NCBI GenBank assembly: GCA_003539495.1
Contig: DPPB01000012.1
Span: forward strand, 62,001 to 126,000
Direction of reading: 5' to 3'
Length of the DNA stretch: 64,000 nucleotides
DNA from: Oscillibacter sp.
Lineage (GTDB): Bacteria > Bacillota > Clostridia > Oscillospirales > Oscillospiraceae
The notes beneath the pieces are model-generated. The model searched no databases. It was given only the letters and a program-made list of their open reading frames with translations, and was not told the origin of the DNA. A program made the position numbers and the translations under genes. How positions within the stretch are numbered: position 1 is the stretch's first letter; the number at the start of each line of letters is the position of its first letter. Of the stretch, positions 25,285 through 33,683 are shown piece after piece.

Positions 25285-25313
25285 TTGCATATAGACTTAT
25301 TGTATGTTATCAT
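25285..25313 (+). promoter_or_regulatory. Promoter of the ACT-domain gene
   Basis: TTGCAT (25285-25290), 17-bp spacer, TATCAT (25308-25313), 47 bases before the start. Confidence 0.6.
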
Positions 25314-25359
25314 GGTATCATCGATTAACAAGGAATCTTGTTTTGTTCGGGAGAGAGAT

Positions 25360-25797
25360 ATGAGCAAGAAAAAGTACTATATTGTGTCCGAGGATGCACT
25401 GCCTGATATTTTCATCAAGGTCGCCGAGGCCAAGCGGATGCTGCAGGTAGGTGAGGCGCAGACGGTGGGCGAAGCCGCCCGGCGCATGAATATCAGCCGC
25501 AGTGCTTTCTATAAATACAAGGATGCCGTGCAGCCCTTCCAGGATATGAAGGCAGGCCGCATCATTACATTCTACGCCCTGCTCAAGGACAACCCGGGAG
25601 TGCTGAGCAATTACCTGTCTATTTTTGCCAATTCCGGCGCAAATATTCTGACCATCAACCAAACTATCCCCACGAATGGCTGCGCCGGTGTAACCATTTC
25701 AGCCGAGACCAGCGATATGAAGGAAGGGCTTGATGAGATGATGGCCGGCATATCCGCCGCCTTTGGCGTGCTGAAATTTGAAGTATTGGCCGGATAA
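25360..25797 (+). CDS. ACT-domain protein, PheB/UPF0735 family
   Basis: 145 aa. The N-terminal 70 residues contain a helix-turn-helix-like segment (GEAARRMNISRSAFYKYKD) and the C-terminal half is an ACT domain (about 70-145), which binds amino acids in many regulators. Members of this family (PheB) lie near homoserine or phenylalanine genes in Bacillus, but no such genes are adjacent here, so only an amino-acid-sensing regulatory role is proposed. The ATG at 25360 follows GGGAGAGAG. A frame from 25285 begins in the promoter. Confidence 0.8.
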   Translation: MSKKKYYIVSEDALPDIFIKVAEAKRMLQVGEAQTVGEAARRMNISRSAFYKYKDAVQPFQDMKAGRIITFYALLKDNPGVLSNYLSIFANSGANILTINQTIPTNGCAGVTISAETSDMKEGLDEMMAGISAAFGVLKFEVLAG

Positions 25798-25877
25798 AAG
25801 CATCGGGAGGATAGCCACGGGTTCATAACGAGGTATTAAAGAAGGCAGGTTATCCCCGGCATCGTATGGATAAGAAA

Positions 25878-25925
25878 AATCACCGAGATGAGTCTATTAA
25901 GGACTTTACTCGGTGATTATACTTT
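25878..25925. terminator. Hairpin after the ACT-domain gene
   Basis: 10-bp stem AATCACCGAG with CTCGGTGATT, enclosing a second short stem AGTC/GACT. The T run that follows is interrupted (ATACTTTA). The rest of 25798-26061 shows no gene. Confidence 0.5.
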
Positions 25926-26061
25926 ATATCCGCACATGCAATTATAGGCGATTATCCTGGGCAAGGTAATTCTTAAAAAATTCGATGAAGCGTGCGGCGG
26001 CAGTGAACTGCACCGTATTCAATATAAAAGCTTTGTACCCCGTCTGTGATTACATGTTATT

Positions 26062-26640
26062 TTACTTAGTGGGGAAGTGCTTCAGCGGTATTGCCAGGTC
26101 TCGGGCGATTTGCTTTGCATACCGGTCCTCCTCGCTGAAGATGCAGCCACAGTATTTCTGCATATACAGCCCCAGCTCCCGGGCCTGCTGCTGGCCGCCG
26201 CGGAATCCGGGCCGAAAGTCACGGTACAGGAATTCAACGCCCCACTTTTTGCCGGCCCGGGCGGCAATCTCTGCCATGCGTTCATGCTGCTGATAGGGAC
26301 TGACGAACAGGGTGGAGGTGAAGGAGGAAAAGCCGTTTTCCGACGCAAATTCGGCCGCCTGCTCCAGGCGCATTTCGTAGCATTTTTCACAGCGGTGGTC
26401 AATATCCTCCGCCACGGCGCAGACAAATCTCCGTAGTCCGTAGTCCTCCTGCACGATCAGCTCCATGCCGATCTGCTCGGCATAGCCGATGAGTGTGTCA
26501 CGCCGGGCCTTGTACTCCTGATAGGGGTGGATGTTTGGGTTAAACCAGTAGGCGATGGGCTCAATACCCTCCGTGCGCAGCTGCTCCACGCAGGATACAG
26601 AGCAGGGAGCGCAGCAGGTGTGCAGTAGTGTTTTGTTCAT
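26062..26640 (-). CDS. queH: Epoxyqueuosine reductase QueH
   Basis: 192 aa. Performs the last step of tRNA queuosine synthesis, reducing epoxyqueuosine, in bacteria that lack QueG. The family Cys residues are visible: CC at the N-terminus (HTCCAPCS, residues 8-15), CEKCYEMRL near 85 and CGCIFSEEDRY near 160, which bind an iron-sulfur cluster and a second metal. The start codon overlaps the stop of the upstream FrhB-like gene by four bases. Two other queuosine genes, queA and tgt, are at 61-63 kb, so the later part of the pathway is encoded in this window. Confidence 0.92.
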   Translation of the reverse strand: MNKTLLHTCCAPCSVSCVEQLRTEGIEPIAYWFNPNIHPYQEYKARRDTLIGYAEQIGMELIVQEDYGLRRFVCAVAEDIDHRCEKCYEMRLEQAAEFASENGFSSFTSTLFVSPYQQHERMAEIAARAGKKWGVEFLYRDFRPGFRGGQQQARELGLYMQKYCGCIFSEEDRYAKQIARDLAIPLKHFPTK

Positions 26641-27815
26641 GCTTTATCCTTTCTTCCGGATTTGATACGGCGGATGAAATTGCGCAGCTTGCCATCGTTG
26701 GCCACCCGGTACGACCAATCGGATATGGAGAAAAAGCGCTGGTAAACCTTGTGGAAGGGCTGGTTGACATAGGCGTCGAAAAACGCGGCGCGCTCCTTGG
26801 GTGACGCCGGATTGCGCGAGAGCGCCGGATTGCTCTCCACGGCCTCCTGCAGCGTGCGTTTTTCCCGCTGCAGCGGAATCATGTCAAAGAAATGTGCGCC
26901 TTTTACCGTGTTGATGAGCAGCATGGAGATGCCCTTTTTTTGCTGGTTCGGCCTGAAATCCGCCGGCAGGCCGCGAAAAGTACCCAATGTAAGATCCGCT
27001 GCCCGATTTGTGCTGCAATAGGGGCAGTGATAGCAGGCGGGCCGCAGAAACAGCCCCCGAAATAGTCCTCGCCCATAGTCGGATTTTGTCAGCGGCGCAT
27101 CATACTGGCCTCCGCCCTCAAAATCCACCACGAAACGGGAATCCGCGCCTGAGGTTTTTTTACAGAACTGCACGGTCTTCACACGGCGCTGCTTGATGTA
27201 GTGCATGGCCTCAACCGTCTTGCTCCATACACCCGGGGACGGAACACCGCTGCACAGGACATCCGCGGTAAGAAGCCGCTCCGGTGATTCACCCAAAAAT
27301 CTGTAAAGGCCATCCACTTGACAAGGGGTACCTGTGAAGAAAACGTCCATACCTCGATCCAAATAATAGCGCACCTGCTGGAAGCATTCGCCCATATCGC
27401 TCTGAACCAGCTTGGCACCCATGAGCCGGGGCAGGTCCTCTTTTGTCTGAATAGCCGTGTGGACTACACGCATATCGCTGTCCATAGCGGCGCCGAAAAC
27501 AACTCCGCCGGATTCCAGCACAAAGGATGCAATGGCCGCAAAGGCACCGCCTGAGGTAGAATGTCTGCGCATCTCGTCATTCTCATTCCACACGGCGAAA
27601 ACCGTGGGATCAGGCCGTTGCTCCCGATGCTTCAGCATGGGGCAGATATGGGTGCAGTGGCCGCAGTGAACACAGGCTTCCGTAACATCGGGGTATAAAA
27701 ACCCTTCCTTATCGGACACCATTTTTATGGCACCCCGGGGACAGCCGCTGGCGCAGGCGCCGCAGCCGGTGCAGTGCTCTTTGGGAGCAAGATGAGGCGA
27801 CGCAGAAGATATCAT
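26637..27815 (-). CDS. FrhB-like 4Fe-4S flavoprotein (coenzyme F420 hydrogenase beta-subunit family)
   Basis: 392 aa. Two N-terminal ferredoxin motifs (CTGCGACASGCP and CVHCGHCTHICP, about residues 16-55) precede the FrhB N- and C-terminal domains, which bind flavin and a further 4Fe-4S centre (CYHCPYC near residue 250). Such proteins pass electrons between ferredoxin and flavin-linked partners. In gut Firmicutes many copies sit in polysaccharide clusters, but here the gene overlaps queH by four bases. Dedicated electron supply to QueH is an inference from that overlap. The ATG at 27815 has correct spacing to GGAGG. The ATG at 27821 abuts it. Confidence 0.8.
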   Translation of the reverse strand: MISSASPHLAPKEHCTGCGACASGCPRGAIKMVSDKEGFLYPDVTEACVHCGHCTHICPMLKHREQRPDPTVFAVWNENDEMRRHSTSGGAFAAIASFVLESGGVVFGAAMDSDMRVVHTAIQTKEDLPRLMGAKLVQSDMGECFQQVRYYLDRGMDVFFTGTPCQVDGLYRFLGESPERLLTADVLCSGVPSPGVWSKTVEAMHYIKQRRVKTVQFCKKTSGADSRFVVDFEGGGQYDAPLTKSDYGRGLFRGLFLRPACYHCPYCSTNRAADLTLGTFRGLPADFRPNQQKKGISMLLINTVKGAHFFDMIPLQREKRTLQEAVESNPALSRNPASPKERAAFFDAYVNQPFHKVYQRFFSISDWSYRVANDGKLRNFIRRIKSGRKDKA

Positions 27816-27840
27816 GCCCATACCTCCAAATTTTTTTGCT

Positions 27841-27869
27841 ATTATACCACTTTGCTTCTCACTTGGCAA
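27841..27869 (-). promoter_or_regulatory. Promoter of the FrhB-like gene and queH
   Basis: Minus strand: TTGCCA (27864-27869), 17-bp spacer, TATAAT (27841-27846). Confidence 0.75.
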
Positions 27870-27895
27870 CCGACTTTGCACTGACTGTGGGGGAC

Positions 27896-27924
27896 TTGCT
27901 ATTTTATTTGGGTTCTGCTATAAT
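27896..27924 (+). promoter_or_regulatory. Promoter of ruvCAB-glmM
   Basis: TTGCTA (27896-27901), 17-bp spacer, TATAAT (27919-27924). Divergent from the FrhB-like promoter. No LexA-type box was recognised. Confidence 0.75.
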
Positions 27925-27952
27925 GTGAAAAGCTATTTGGTGGAGGTTTGCT

Positions 27953-28465
27953 ATGCGGATTTTGGGCATTGATCCGGGCGTTGCCATTGTGGGCTTCGGC
28001 CTTATCGAGTCAGACCACGGCAGCCTGCGGATGCTGCAGTATGGCGCCATCACCACTCCCGCCGGACAGCCCCTGGCCGCCCGCCTTTTGCAGATCAGCC
28101 GGGATATGGAGGAGCTGATTGATGCATTCCGGCCCGATGAAATGTCCATTGAGGAGTTGTTTTTCTCTAAAAATATTACCACCGGCATCGCCGTGGCCCA
28201 CGCTCGGGGGGTGATCCTCTGTGCGGCGGAAAAGAAACGATTGCCCATCTATGAATATACCCCCATGCAGGTGAAGCAGGCCGTGGTGGGCTATGGCCTG
28301 GCGGATAAAAAGCAGGTCATGGATATGACGAAACGTCTGCTGAAGCTGAAGGCCGTGCCCCGGCCGGATGACGCCGCTGACGCCCTGGCCATCGCCCTGT
28401 GCCACGCCCGCAGCGCCACCAGTCTTCTGCGGCGGACGAATCCGGGCGTGAAGGAGACTGTATGA
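27953..28465 (+). CDS. ruvC: Holliday junction endonuclease RuvC
   Basis: 170 aa. Cuts Holliday junctions in the RuvABC resolvasome. Catalytic acids sit in GIDPGVAIVGFG (Asp6), SIEELFFSKN (about 64-73) and the C-terminal DDAADALAIALCH (about 139-151). Preceded by TGGAGG. First gene of ruvC-ruvA-ruvB-glmM. A RuvC-containing set is typical of Clostridia, while Bacillus uses RecU. Confidence 0.96.
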   Translation: MRILGIDPGVAIVGFGLIESDHGSLRMLQYGAITTPAGQPLAARLLQISRDMEELIDAFRPDEMSIEELFFSKNITTGIAVAHARGVILCAAEKKRLPIYEYTPMQVKQAVVGYGLADKKQVMDMTKRLLKLKAVPRPDDAADALAIALCHARSATSLLRRTNPGVKETV

Positions 28466-28478
28466 GAGGAAGAATCCT

Positions 28479-29072
28479 ATGTATTATTATGTGAACGGAA
28501 CCGTGGCGGAAATTGGCCCCAATTTGGCAGTCATTGATTGCGGCGGAGTAGGCTACGCATGCGCCACCACCAACTATACCCTGGCCCAGCTGAAAAAAGG
28601 GGAGAAGGCCAAGCTCTACACATACCTCCATGTGCGAGAGGAGATTTTTGACCTGTACGGCTTTGCCTCTCAGGCGGAGCTGAGCAGCTTCAAGATGCTT
28701 ATCAGTGTTTCCGGTGTGGGGCCCAAGGCGGCGCTTGCGATCCTCTCCTCTGGGACACCGGATCAGTTGGCTCTTAGCATCGTCACGGGGGACGAAAAAG
28801 CCCTCACCGGCGTGCCGGGCATCGGCAAGAAGATTGCCCAGCGCATTATTCTGGAGCTGAAGGACAAGCTGGCCAAGGAGCAGGGGAGCTTTGACACCCG
28901 GGCTGGCGTCCTGTCGCCGGTTTCCACCGGAGGTAAGACCCAGGAGGCAGCCTCCGCCCTGGCGGTGTTGGGCTATTCCTCCCAAGAGATTTCCGCTGCC
29001 CTCAAGGGTGTGGACACGGCGCTGCCTGTGGAGGAGATCATCCGAATTGCCCTGAAAAAGATGGTGCGCTGA
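28479..29072 (+). CDS. ruvA: Holliday junction branch migration protein RuvA
   Basis: 197 aa. Domain I OB-fold at the N-terminus, tandem helix-hairpin-helix motifs in the middle (SGVGPKAALAIL about 78-89 and GVPGIGKKIAQRI about 112-124), and the C-terminal RuvB-contact domain (about 150-197). It lies 13 bases after ruvC. Confidence 0.97.
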   Translation: MYYYVNGTVAEIGPNLAVIDCGGVGYACATTNYTLAQLKKGEKAKLYTYLHVREEIFDLYGFASQAELSSFKMLISVSGVGPKAALAILSSGTPDQLALSIVTGDEKALTGVPGIGKKIAQRIILELKDKLAKEQGSFDTRAGVLSPVSTGGKTQEAASALAVLGYSSQEISAALKGVDTALPVEEIIRIALKKMVR

Positions 29073-29099
29073 GGCACGGCGCACAAAGGAGAATGAAGT

Positions 29100-30140
29100 G
29101 TGAGTATTGATTTCGGCAACGATATATTCGATGATTCCCTGGTGTCCACCACCTTTCAGCCGGAGGATAACGGGGAGCTTTCTCTGCGCCCGCATACTTT
29201 AAAGGAGTATATCGGACAGAGCAAGGCTAAGGAAAACCTCTCTATCTTTATTGAGGCTGCCCGCCGCCGCACGGAGTCGCTGGACCATGTGCTGCTTCAC
29301 GGCCCCCCGGGTTTGGGCAAGACCACCTTGGCGGGTATCATCGCCGCAGAGATGGGCGTGAACATCCGCATTACTTCCGGGCCGGCTATCGAAAAGCCCG
29401 GCGATCTGGCGGCGCTGTTGACCAATCTACAGGAAAACGACATCCTGTTTGTGGATGAGATTCATCGGCTGAACCGCTCCGTGGAGGAGATTCTCTATCC
29501 CGCCATGGAGGATTATGCCATCGACATTATCATCGGAAAGGGCCCGTCAGCCAACTCCATCCGGCTGGACCTGCCCCATTTCACGCTCATCGGCGCCACC
29601 ACCCGGGCCGGACAGCTTTCCGCGCCTCTGCGGGATCGCTTTGGCGTGACGCTGCGGCTGGAGCTGTACTCCCCGGAGGAGCTGGCGCAGATCGTTACCC
29701 GCAGTGCCGGCATCCTGCATGTGCCTATTGAGCCTTCCGGGGCTATGGAGATCGCCCGGCGCTCCCGGGGTACACCCCGTATCGCCAACCGGATGCTCCG
29801 CCGGGTGCGGGACTTCGCCGAGGTAAAAGCGGACGGCACCATCACCGATACCGTAGCGGACCAGGCGCTGCAGGCCCTGGAGATCGACCACCTTGGCCTG
29901 GATCCCGTAGACAGGCGGATGCTCCGGGCCATCATTGAGAACTACGGCGGCGGCCCGGTGGGGCTGGAGACCTTGGCGGCCACCATCGGGGAAGAATCCG
30001 TCACCTTGGAGGATGTATACGAGCCGTACCTGATGCAGCTGGGCTTTCTGACCCGGACACCCCGGGGCCGCTGCGTCACAAAAAAAGCATATGACCATCT
30101 GCACATGGCCTATTTGGGTCAGGAGCAGATGACACTGTAA
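29100..30140 (+). CDS. ruvB: Holliday junction branch migration ATPase RuvB
   Basis: 346 aa. AAA+ motor of branch migration. Walker A GPPGLGKTTLAG (about 69-80), Walker B FVDEIHR (about 119-125), sensor I GATTRAG and a C-terminal winged helix. GTG start, preceded by AAAGGAG; the base before it would give no alternative ATG. Follows ruvA after 27 bases. Confidence 0.97.
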   Translation: MSIDFGNDIFDDSLVSTTFQPEDNGELSLRPHTLKEYIGQSKAKENLSIFIEAARRRTESLDHVLLHGPPGLGKTTLAGIIAAEMGVNIRITSGPAIEKPGDLAALLTNLQENDILFVDEIHRLNRSVEEILYPAMEDYAIDIIIGKGPSANSIRLDLPHFTLIGATTRAGQLSAPLRDRFGVTLRLELYSPEELAQIVTRSAGILHVPIEPSGAMEIARRSRGTPRIANRMLRRVRDFAEVKADGTITDTVADQALQALEIDHLGLDPVDRRMLRAIIENYGGGPVGLETLAATIGEESVTLEDVYEPYLMQLGFLTRTPRGRCVTKKAYDHLHMAYLGQEQMTL

Positions 30141-30162
30141 ATTTAACGGAGGAAGATTGAAA

Positions 30163-31512
30163 ATGGGTAAACTTTTCGGAACCGACGGCATCCGCGGCGT
30201 AGTCGGGGAGACACTGACAGCAGAGCTGGCCTACCGGGTGGGCCAGGCCATCACCATCGTTCTGACGGAGCAGAAGGGCAGCGCCCCCACCATCACCATC
30301 GGCAAGGACACCCGCATTTCATCCGATATGCTGGAGTCGGCGCTCATGGCCGGCATTTGCGCTATGGGCGGCAGCGTTATGCCCTTTGGCACCATCCCCA
30401 CCCCGGCGGTGGCATTTCTTACGGTGCAGGAGGAGGCGGATGCCGGCATTGTCATTTCCGCGTCTCACAACCCCTATGAGCACAACGGCATCAAGATTTT
30501 CGGCGCTCAGGGCTATAAGCTCTCCGACGAAATGGAGGAAAAGGTGGAGGACATCGTTCTTTCCAAGGAGTCGTTGCCCGTCAAGACCCACGATCAGATT
30601 GGTATGCGCCTGCACGGTATGCGGCAGATGAAGTCTGACTACATCGACCATCTTCTCTCCACGGTGGATTGCGATATGCGTGGCCTGCGGGTGCTGGTGG
30701 ACTGCGCCAACGGTGCGGCCTCGGCCACGGCGCCCGGCCTATTCGGCAAGCTGCCGCTGCATGCGGACTTCATCTTCGATAAGCCTGACGGTATCAATAT
30801 CAATAACGGTTGCGGCTCCACCCATATGGAGACCCTGTGCCGGGGCGTAGTGGCAGGGAAGTACGACTTGGGTATCGCCTTTGACGGCGACGCCGACCGC
30901 TGCCTGCTGGTGGATGAAAAGGGCCATATTATCGATGGCGACAAGGTACTGGCCGTGTGCGGAAAAGCCATGAGACGCAAGGGTAGTCTCAACGGAAATG
31001 CTATCGTAGCCACAGTTATGTCCAACCTGGGCCTGCATGAATTTTGCCGTAAGGGGGATTTCCTGCTGGTCTGCACCGATGTAGGTGACCGCCATGTGCT
31101 GGAGAAGATGATCGAGTGCGGCTATATGATTGGCGGCGAGCAATCGGGCCACACCATTTTCCGGGAGTATGCCACTACCGGCGACGGAGAGCTGACAGCC
31201 CTGCAATTCATCCAGGCGTATTGTGAGGCCGGGGTTCCTGCCTCGGAGCTGGTATCCTGCTGCGCTCAGTATCCCCAGGAGCTCATTAATGTGCCGGTAT
31301 CCGCTGTGGGCGGTGCCAAGGAGCGCATTATGGCCGATGACCGCCTGTGGGAGCAGGTGCGAAGCCAGGAGGAAGCCCTGAATGGGGAGGGGCGTATTTT
31401 GGTCCGTCCCTCCGGCACGGAAGCGCTCATCCGGGTCATGGTAGAGGCGAAAACCGTCGAAATTGCTCACAATGTAGCCAAGACTTTGGCTGAATTCATA
31501 AAAACCCTGTAA
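30163..31512 (+). CDS. glmM: Phosphoglucosamine mutase GlmM
   Basis: 449 aa. Interconverts glucosamine 6- and 1-phosphate for UDP-GlcNAc synthesis. Phosphoserine loop SASHNP (catalytic Ser at about residue 101), metal-binding loop DGDADR (about 243-248), sugar-binding GEQSGH and the C-terminal phosphate loop RPSGTE. The ATG at 30163 lies 10 bases from GGAGG. A TTG at 30157 would be too close. Last gene of the ruv operon, which links recombination with cell-wall precursor supply only by position. Confidence 0.96.
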   Translation: MGKLFGTDGIRGVVGETLTAELAYRVGQAITIVLTEQKGSAPTITIGKDTRISSDMLESALMAGICAMGGSVMPFGTIPTPAVAFLTVQEEADAGIVISASHNPYEHNGIKIFGAQGYKLSDEMEEKVEDIVLSKESLPVKTHDQIGMRLHGMRQMKSDYIDHLLSTVDCDMRGLRVLVDCANGAASATAPGLFGKLPLHADFIFDKPDGININNGCGSTHMETLCRGVVAGKYDLGIAFDGDADRCLLVDEKGHIIDGDKVLAVCGKAMRRKGSLNGNAIVATVMSNLGLHEFCRKGDFLLVCTDVGDRHVLEKMIECGYMIGGEQSGHTIFREYATTGDGELTALQFIQAYCEAGVPASELVSCCAQYPQELINVPVSAVGGAKERIMADDRLWEQVRSQEEALNGEGRILVRPSGTEALIRVMVEAKTVEIAHNVAKTLAEFIKTL

Positions 31513-31548
31513 CATTTTGCATAGTATTAACAAAGTTTTATAGATTGC

Positions 31549-31578
31549 TTGACAAACAATTCATAGAAAAGGTATAAT
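31549..31578 (+). promoter_or_regulatory. Promoter of the SigH-like gene
   Basis: Perfect TTGACA (31549-31554), 18-bp spacer, perfect TATAAT (31573-31578). The predicted start is at about 31584-31586, only about 10 bases before the preferred start codon. Confidence 0.8.
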
Positions 31579-31595
31579 TGCGGATGGATGGATAT

Positions 31596-32207
31596 ATGCA
31601 GACACAGTATAGTGAGCTGGAACAGATGTCGGACGAGGCGCTTTGCACGGCGCTGCAGAATGGTACCTCTGCCGCCGGTGACATCTTGGCCCACCGATAC
31701 CGCAAGCTGGTCCGCTGCTGTGCGCATCCCTATTTTTTGGCTGGGGGCGACAGCGAGGATCTGCTGCAGGAGGGAATGTTTGGCCTTATAAAGGCCATGC
31801 GTGAGTTCCGGGCGGATCGGGAGGCCAGCTTTCAGACCTTTGCAGAAGTATGTATCCGCAGCCGCCTATGCTCAGTGATTCGAGCGTCACGGGCGGGTAA
31901 GCATAGCCCATTAAATGAATCCGTACCCCTGAATGCATTTTTGCTTGATGCGCAGCCACAGTACAGTCAGCTCGATCCGGAGGATCTGCTTATTGACCGG
32001 GAAAAGGCTGCGGCACTGCTGAATCAGGTACGTAGTCAGCTTTCTGAACTGGAGGTTCGTGTGCTGGACCTATATTTGGATGGCTGTAGCTGCGGAGAGA
32101 TTGCAGCCACGGTTGGCAAATCCTATAAATCCGTGGACAATGCCGTTCAGCGTATCCGTCGCAAAATTGGGCGACAAATTTCTTCCGGCGAGATCAGCAA
32201 TGGCTGA
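31596..32207 (+). CDS. Sigma-70 family factor, SigH-like
   Basis: 203 aa. Region 2 (ILAHRYRKLVRCCAHPYF ... DLLQEGMFGLIKAMREF) and a C-terminal region 4 helix-turn-helix (CSCGEIAATVGKSYKSVDNA) are intact. The linker HSPLNESVPLN closely resembles the same position in SigH, the early stationary-phase and sporulation factor. The gene is not next to rlmB as sigH usually is, so an orthologue is likely but not proven. In-frame starts at 31578 and 31584 overlap the -10 or the transcription start, so 31596, or a leaderless start at 31584, is favoured. Confidence 0.72.
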   Translation: MQTQYSELEQMSDEALCTALQNGTSAAGDILAHRYRKLVRCCAHPYFLAGGDSEDLLQEGMFGLIKAMREFRADREASFQTFAEVCIRSRLCSVIRASRAGKHSPLNESVPLNAFLLDAQPQYSQLDPEDLLIDREKAAALLNQVRSQLSELEVRVLDLYLDGCSCGEIAATVGKSYKSVDNAVQRIRRKIGRQISSGEISNG

Positions 32208-32241
32208 GCGCAATATATTTCTCAAAAGAGAGGGTAAAAAC

Positions 32242-32520
32242 ATGTACGAAGATAAGACTTTAGTTTGCAAAGAATGTGGCAAGGAGTTCGTTTTCACTGC
32301 CGGTGAGCAGGAGTTCTATGCTGAGCGTGGCTTCCAGAATGAGCCCCAGCGCTGCAAAGCCTGCCGTGACGCACGCAAGAACGCTGCTCGCGGTCCCCGG
32401 GAGTATTTCACTGCTACCTGTGCTGCCTGCGGCGGTGAGGCCAAGGTGCCCTTCGAGCCCAAGAGCGATCGTCCTGTTTACTGCAGTGATTGCTTTGCCA
32501 AGATGAGAGAGAACGGCTGA
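32242..32520 (+). CDS. Small zinc-ribbon protein
   Basis: 92 aa. Three or four CxxC knuckles: CKECGKEFVFT near residue 9, CKACRDARK near 38, CAACGGE near 61 and CSDC near 82, which would form two zinc ribbons. Proteins of this 'probable zinc-ribbon' type are common in Firmicutes and of unknown role. AGAGAGGG precedes the ATG. It is 34 bases after the sigma factor and ahead of a terminator, so the two genes likely form one transcript. Confidence 0.85.
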   Translation: MYEDKTLVCKECGKEFVFTAGEQEFYAERGFQNEPQRCKACRDARKNAARGPREYFTATCAACGGEAKVPFEPKSDRPVYCSDCFAKMRENG

Positions 32521-32540
32521 TTCTTTGCTGAATTAATATA

Positions 32541-32576
32541 AAACCGGCGCAGTTTAGCTGCGCCGGCTTTCCTTTT
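32541..32576 (+). terminator. Terminator after the zinc-ribbon gene
   Basis: 9-bp G+C stem CCGGCGCAG/CTGCGCCGG with a 5-base loop, followed by CTTTCCTTTT. Confidence 0.8.
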
Positions 32577-32656
32577 GGTGCCTGAAGGCGCCAATGAAAT
32601 CAGCGTGTCGAAAAAAGCTTCGACACGCTGAAGGTGCCGGATCGCTAATCCGGCAT
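32575..32656. repeat. Three further tandem hairpins
   Basis: Directly after the terminator lie TTGGTGCC/GGCGCCAA (32575-32594), a perfect 12-bp stem CAGCGTGTCGAA/TTCGACACGCTG (32601-32630) and TGCCGGAT/ATCCGGCA (32635-32655). The last is close to the stop of the convergent XRE gene and may be its terminator. No gene is present here. Confidence 0.65.
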
Positions 32657-32668
32657 TATTTATGCTCA

Positions 32669-33403
32669 TCATTCCAAAAACAGAGCTGCAGGGCGATTTA
32701 CGACCATCATATTATAGTATTTCAGCAGGTGATAGTCATCCTTATCCAACTTAATGGTGTTGAGCAGGCGGTCATTTTCTTCCAGCGGCTCCTTGGAAAT
32801 GAGCGTCTTCAGCGCAATAGGAGCAAAGAACGGCGTACTGCCGATGCCGGAGAGCAGGCCAATGGCCGGGGTACGGGTCTGCATGGGATTGAGCATGCAG
32901 ATGTACATTTTTTCTGCGTCATTGATCTGGTTGTTAAGTACCATATGGGTGATGGTGTCAAAGGCCTTCATTTCGCCGGTAAACAGATGCTGACACCGGT
33001 CGGGATTGCCGAAATCCTCCACTCCTACATAGAGCATCACATCCACCGTCTCGCCCGTCGCGGAAGGGGAGAAGCAAAGCAGCGAACGGACGATCTGCCG
33101 GATGCGCCCGTCATAGTAGTACATATAGGCCCGGGGCTGGTTGAAGTAGAAGTTTTTGGGCAAAACCGGCTCGGTGTTATGCGGCATCGGCGGCTGATAA
33201 TCTAAAAAGCACTTCAGGTCAATATCCAGCTTCTGAGAAATATCATACAGTGTATCAATGTCAATGGTAATGGTCCCGTTTTCGTATTTAGAGACCGTCG
33301 CCTTGCTTTTATTAATCATAACCGAGAACTGCTCAATGGTATAGCCGCGGCTTTTCCTGTATTTTTTTATGCGCTGACCTACATGATAACAAAATGCACT
33401 CAT
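32669..33403 (-). CDS. XRE-family transcription regulator
   Basis: 244 aa. N-terminal Cro/CI-type helix-turn-helix (about residues 10-65; TIEQFSVMINKSKATVSKYE). The remaining 170 residues are a separate, non-HTH domain with aromatic-rich N-terminal part (YFNQPRAYMYYYDGRI) that I do not recognise. It may sense a ligand. The ATG at 33403 follows GGGAGGTG. It is divergent from the kor operon and so a candidate regulator of it, though no operator was identified. Confidence 0.8.
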   Translation of the reverse strand: MSAFCYHVGQRIKKYRKSRGYTIEQFSVMINKSKATVSKYENGTITIDIDTLYDISQKLDIDLKCFLDYQPPMPHNTEPVLPKNFYFNQPRAYMYYYDGRIRQIVRSLLCFSPSATGETVDVMLYVGVEDFGNPDRCQHLFTGEMKAFDTITHMVLNNQINDAEKMYICMLNPMQTRTPAIGLLSGIGSTPFFAPIALKTLISKEPLEENDRLLNTIKLDKDDYHLLKYYNMMVVNRPAALFLE

Positions 33404-33427
33404 GTGTCCCACCTCCCATTTGCCTTA

Positions 33428-33456
33428 ATTATAACAATCTTTTCCCGGGAAGTCAA
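33428..33456 (-). promoter_or_regulatory. Promoter of the XRE regulator
   Basis: Minus strand: TTGACT (33451-33456), 17-bp spacer, perfect TATAAT (33428-33433). The spacer contains the palindrome TCCCGGGA, a possible autoregulatory site. Confidence 0.75.
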
Positions 33457-33597
33457 CAAAAAGTTTCACAGTGAGAAACTGCGTTTAAAAAGACTTTCTG
33501 TAAAATAAACGAAAAATAAAGTTGCACAAAAAATTATTTTCTTTTTAAGTAAAAGGATGAAATCGCATGGAAAGCCGCCTTAAGGTGGTGGAATCCG

Positions 33598-33626
33598 TTG
33601 ACTGCGGCCTTTTTTTTCGTTATAAT
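33598..33626 (+). promoter_or_regulatory. Promoter of the kor operon
   Basis: TTGACT (33598-33603), 17-bp spacer that includes a run of T residues, perfect TATAAT (33621-33626). Just upstream, GCCGC (33576-33580) can pair with GCGGC in the spacer to give a terminator-like fold for upstream transcripts. Confidence 0.75.
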
Positions 33627-33683
33627 AGCTATATCCGGTGGAAGTGGTTTTTCCGCCGGAAAACAGTAAAGGAAGTGAGTCAA

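Noticed and set aside
33560..33620. Possible T-box or attenuator upstream of the kor operon (AAGGTGGTGG and GCGGC with T run)
   Set aside because: Lacks the T-box stem I and the conserved antiterminator sequence, and the T run lies within the spacer of a good promoter.
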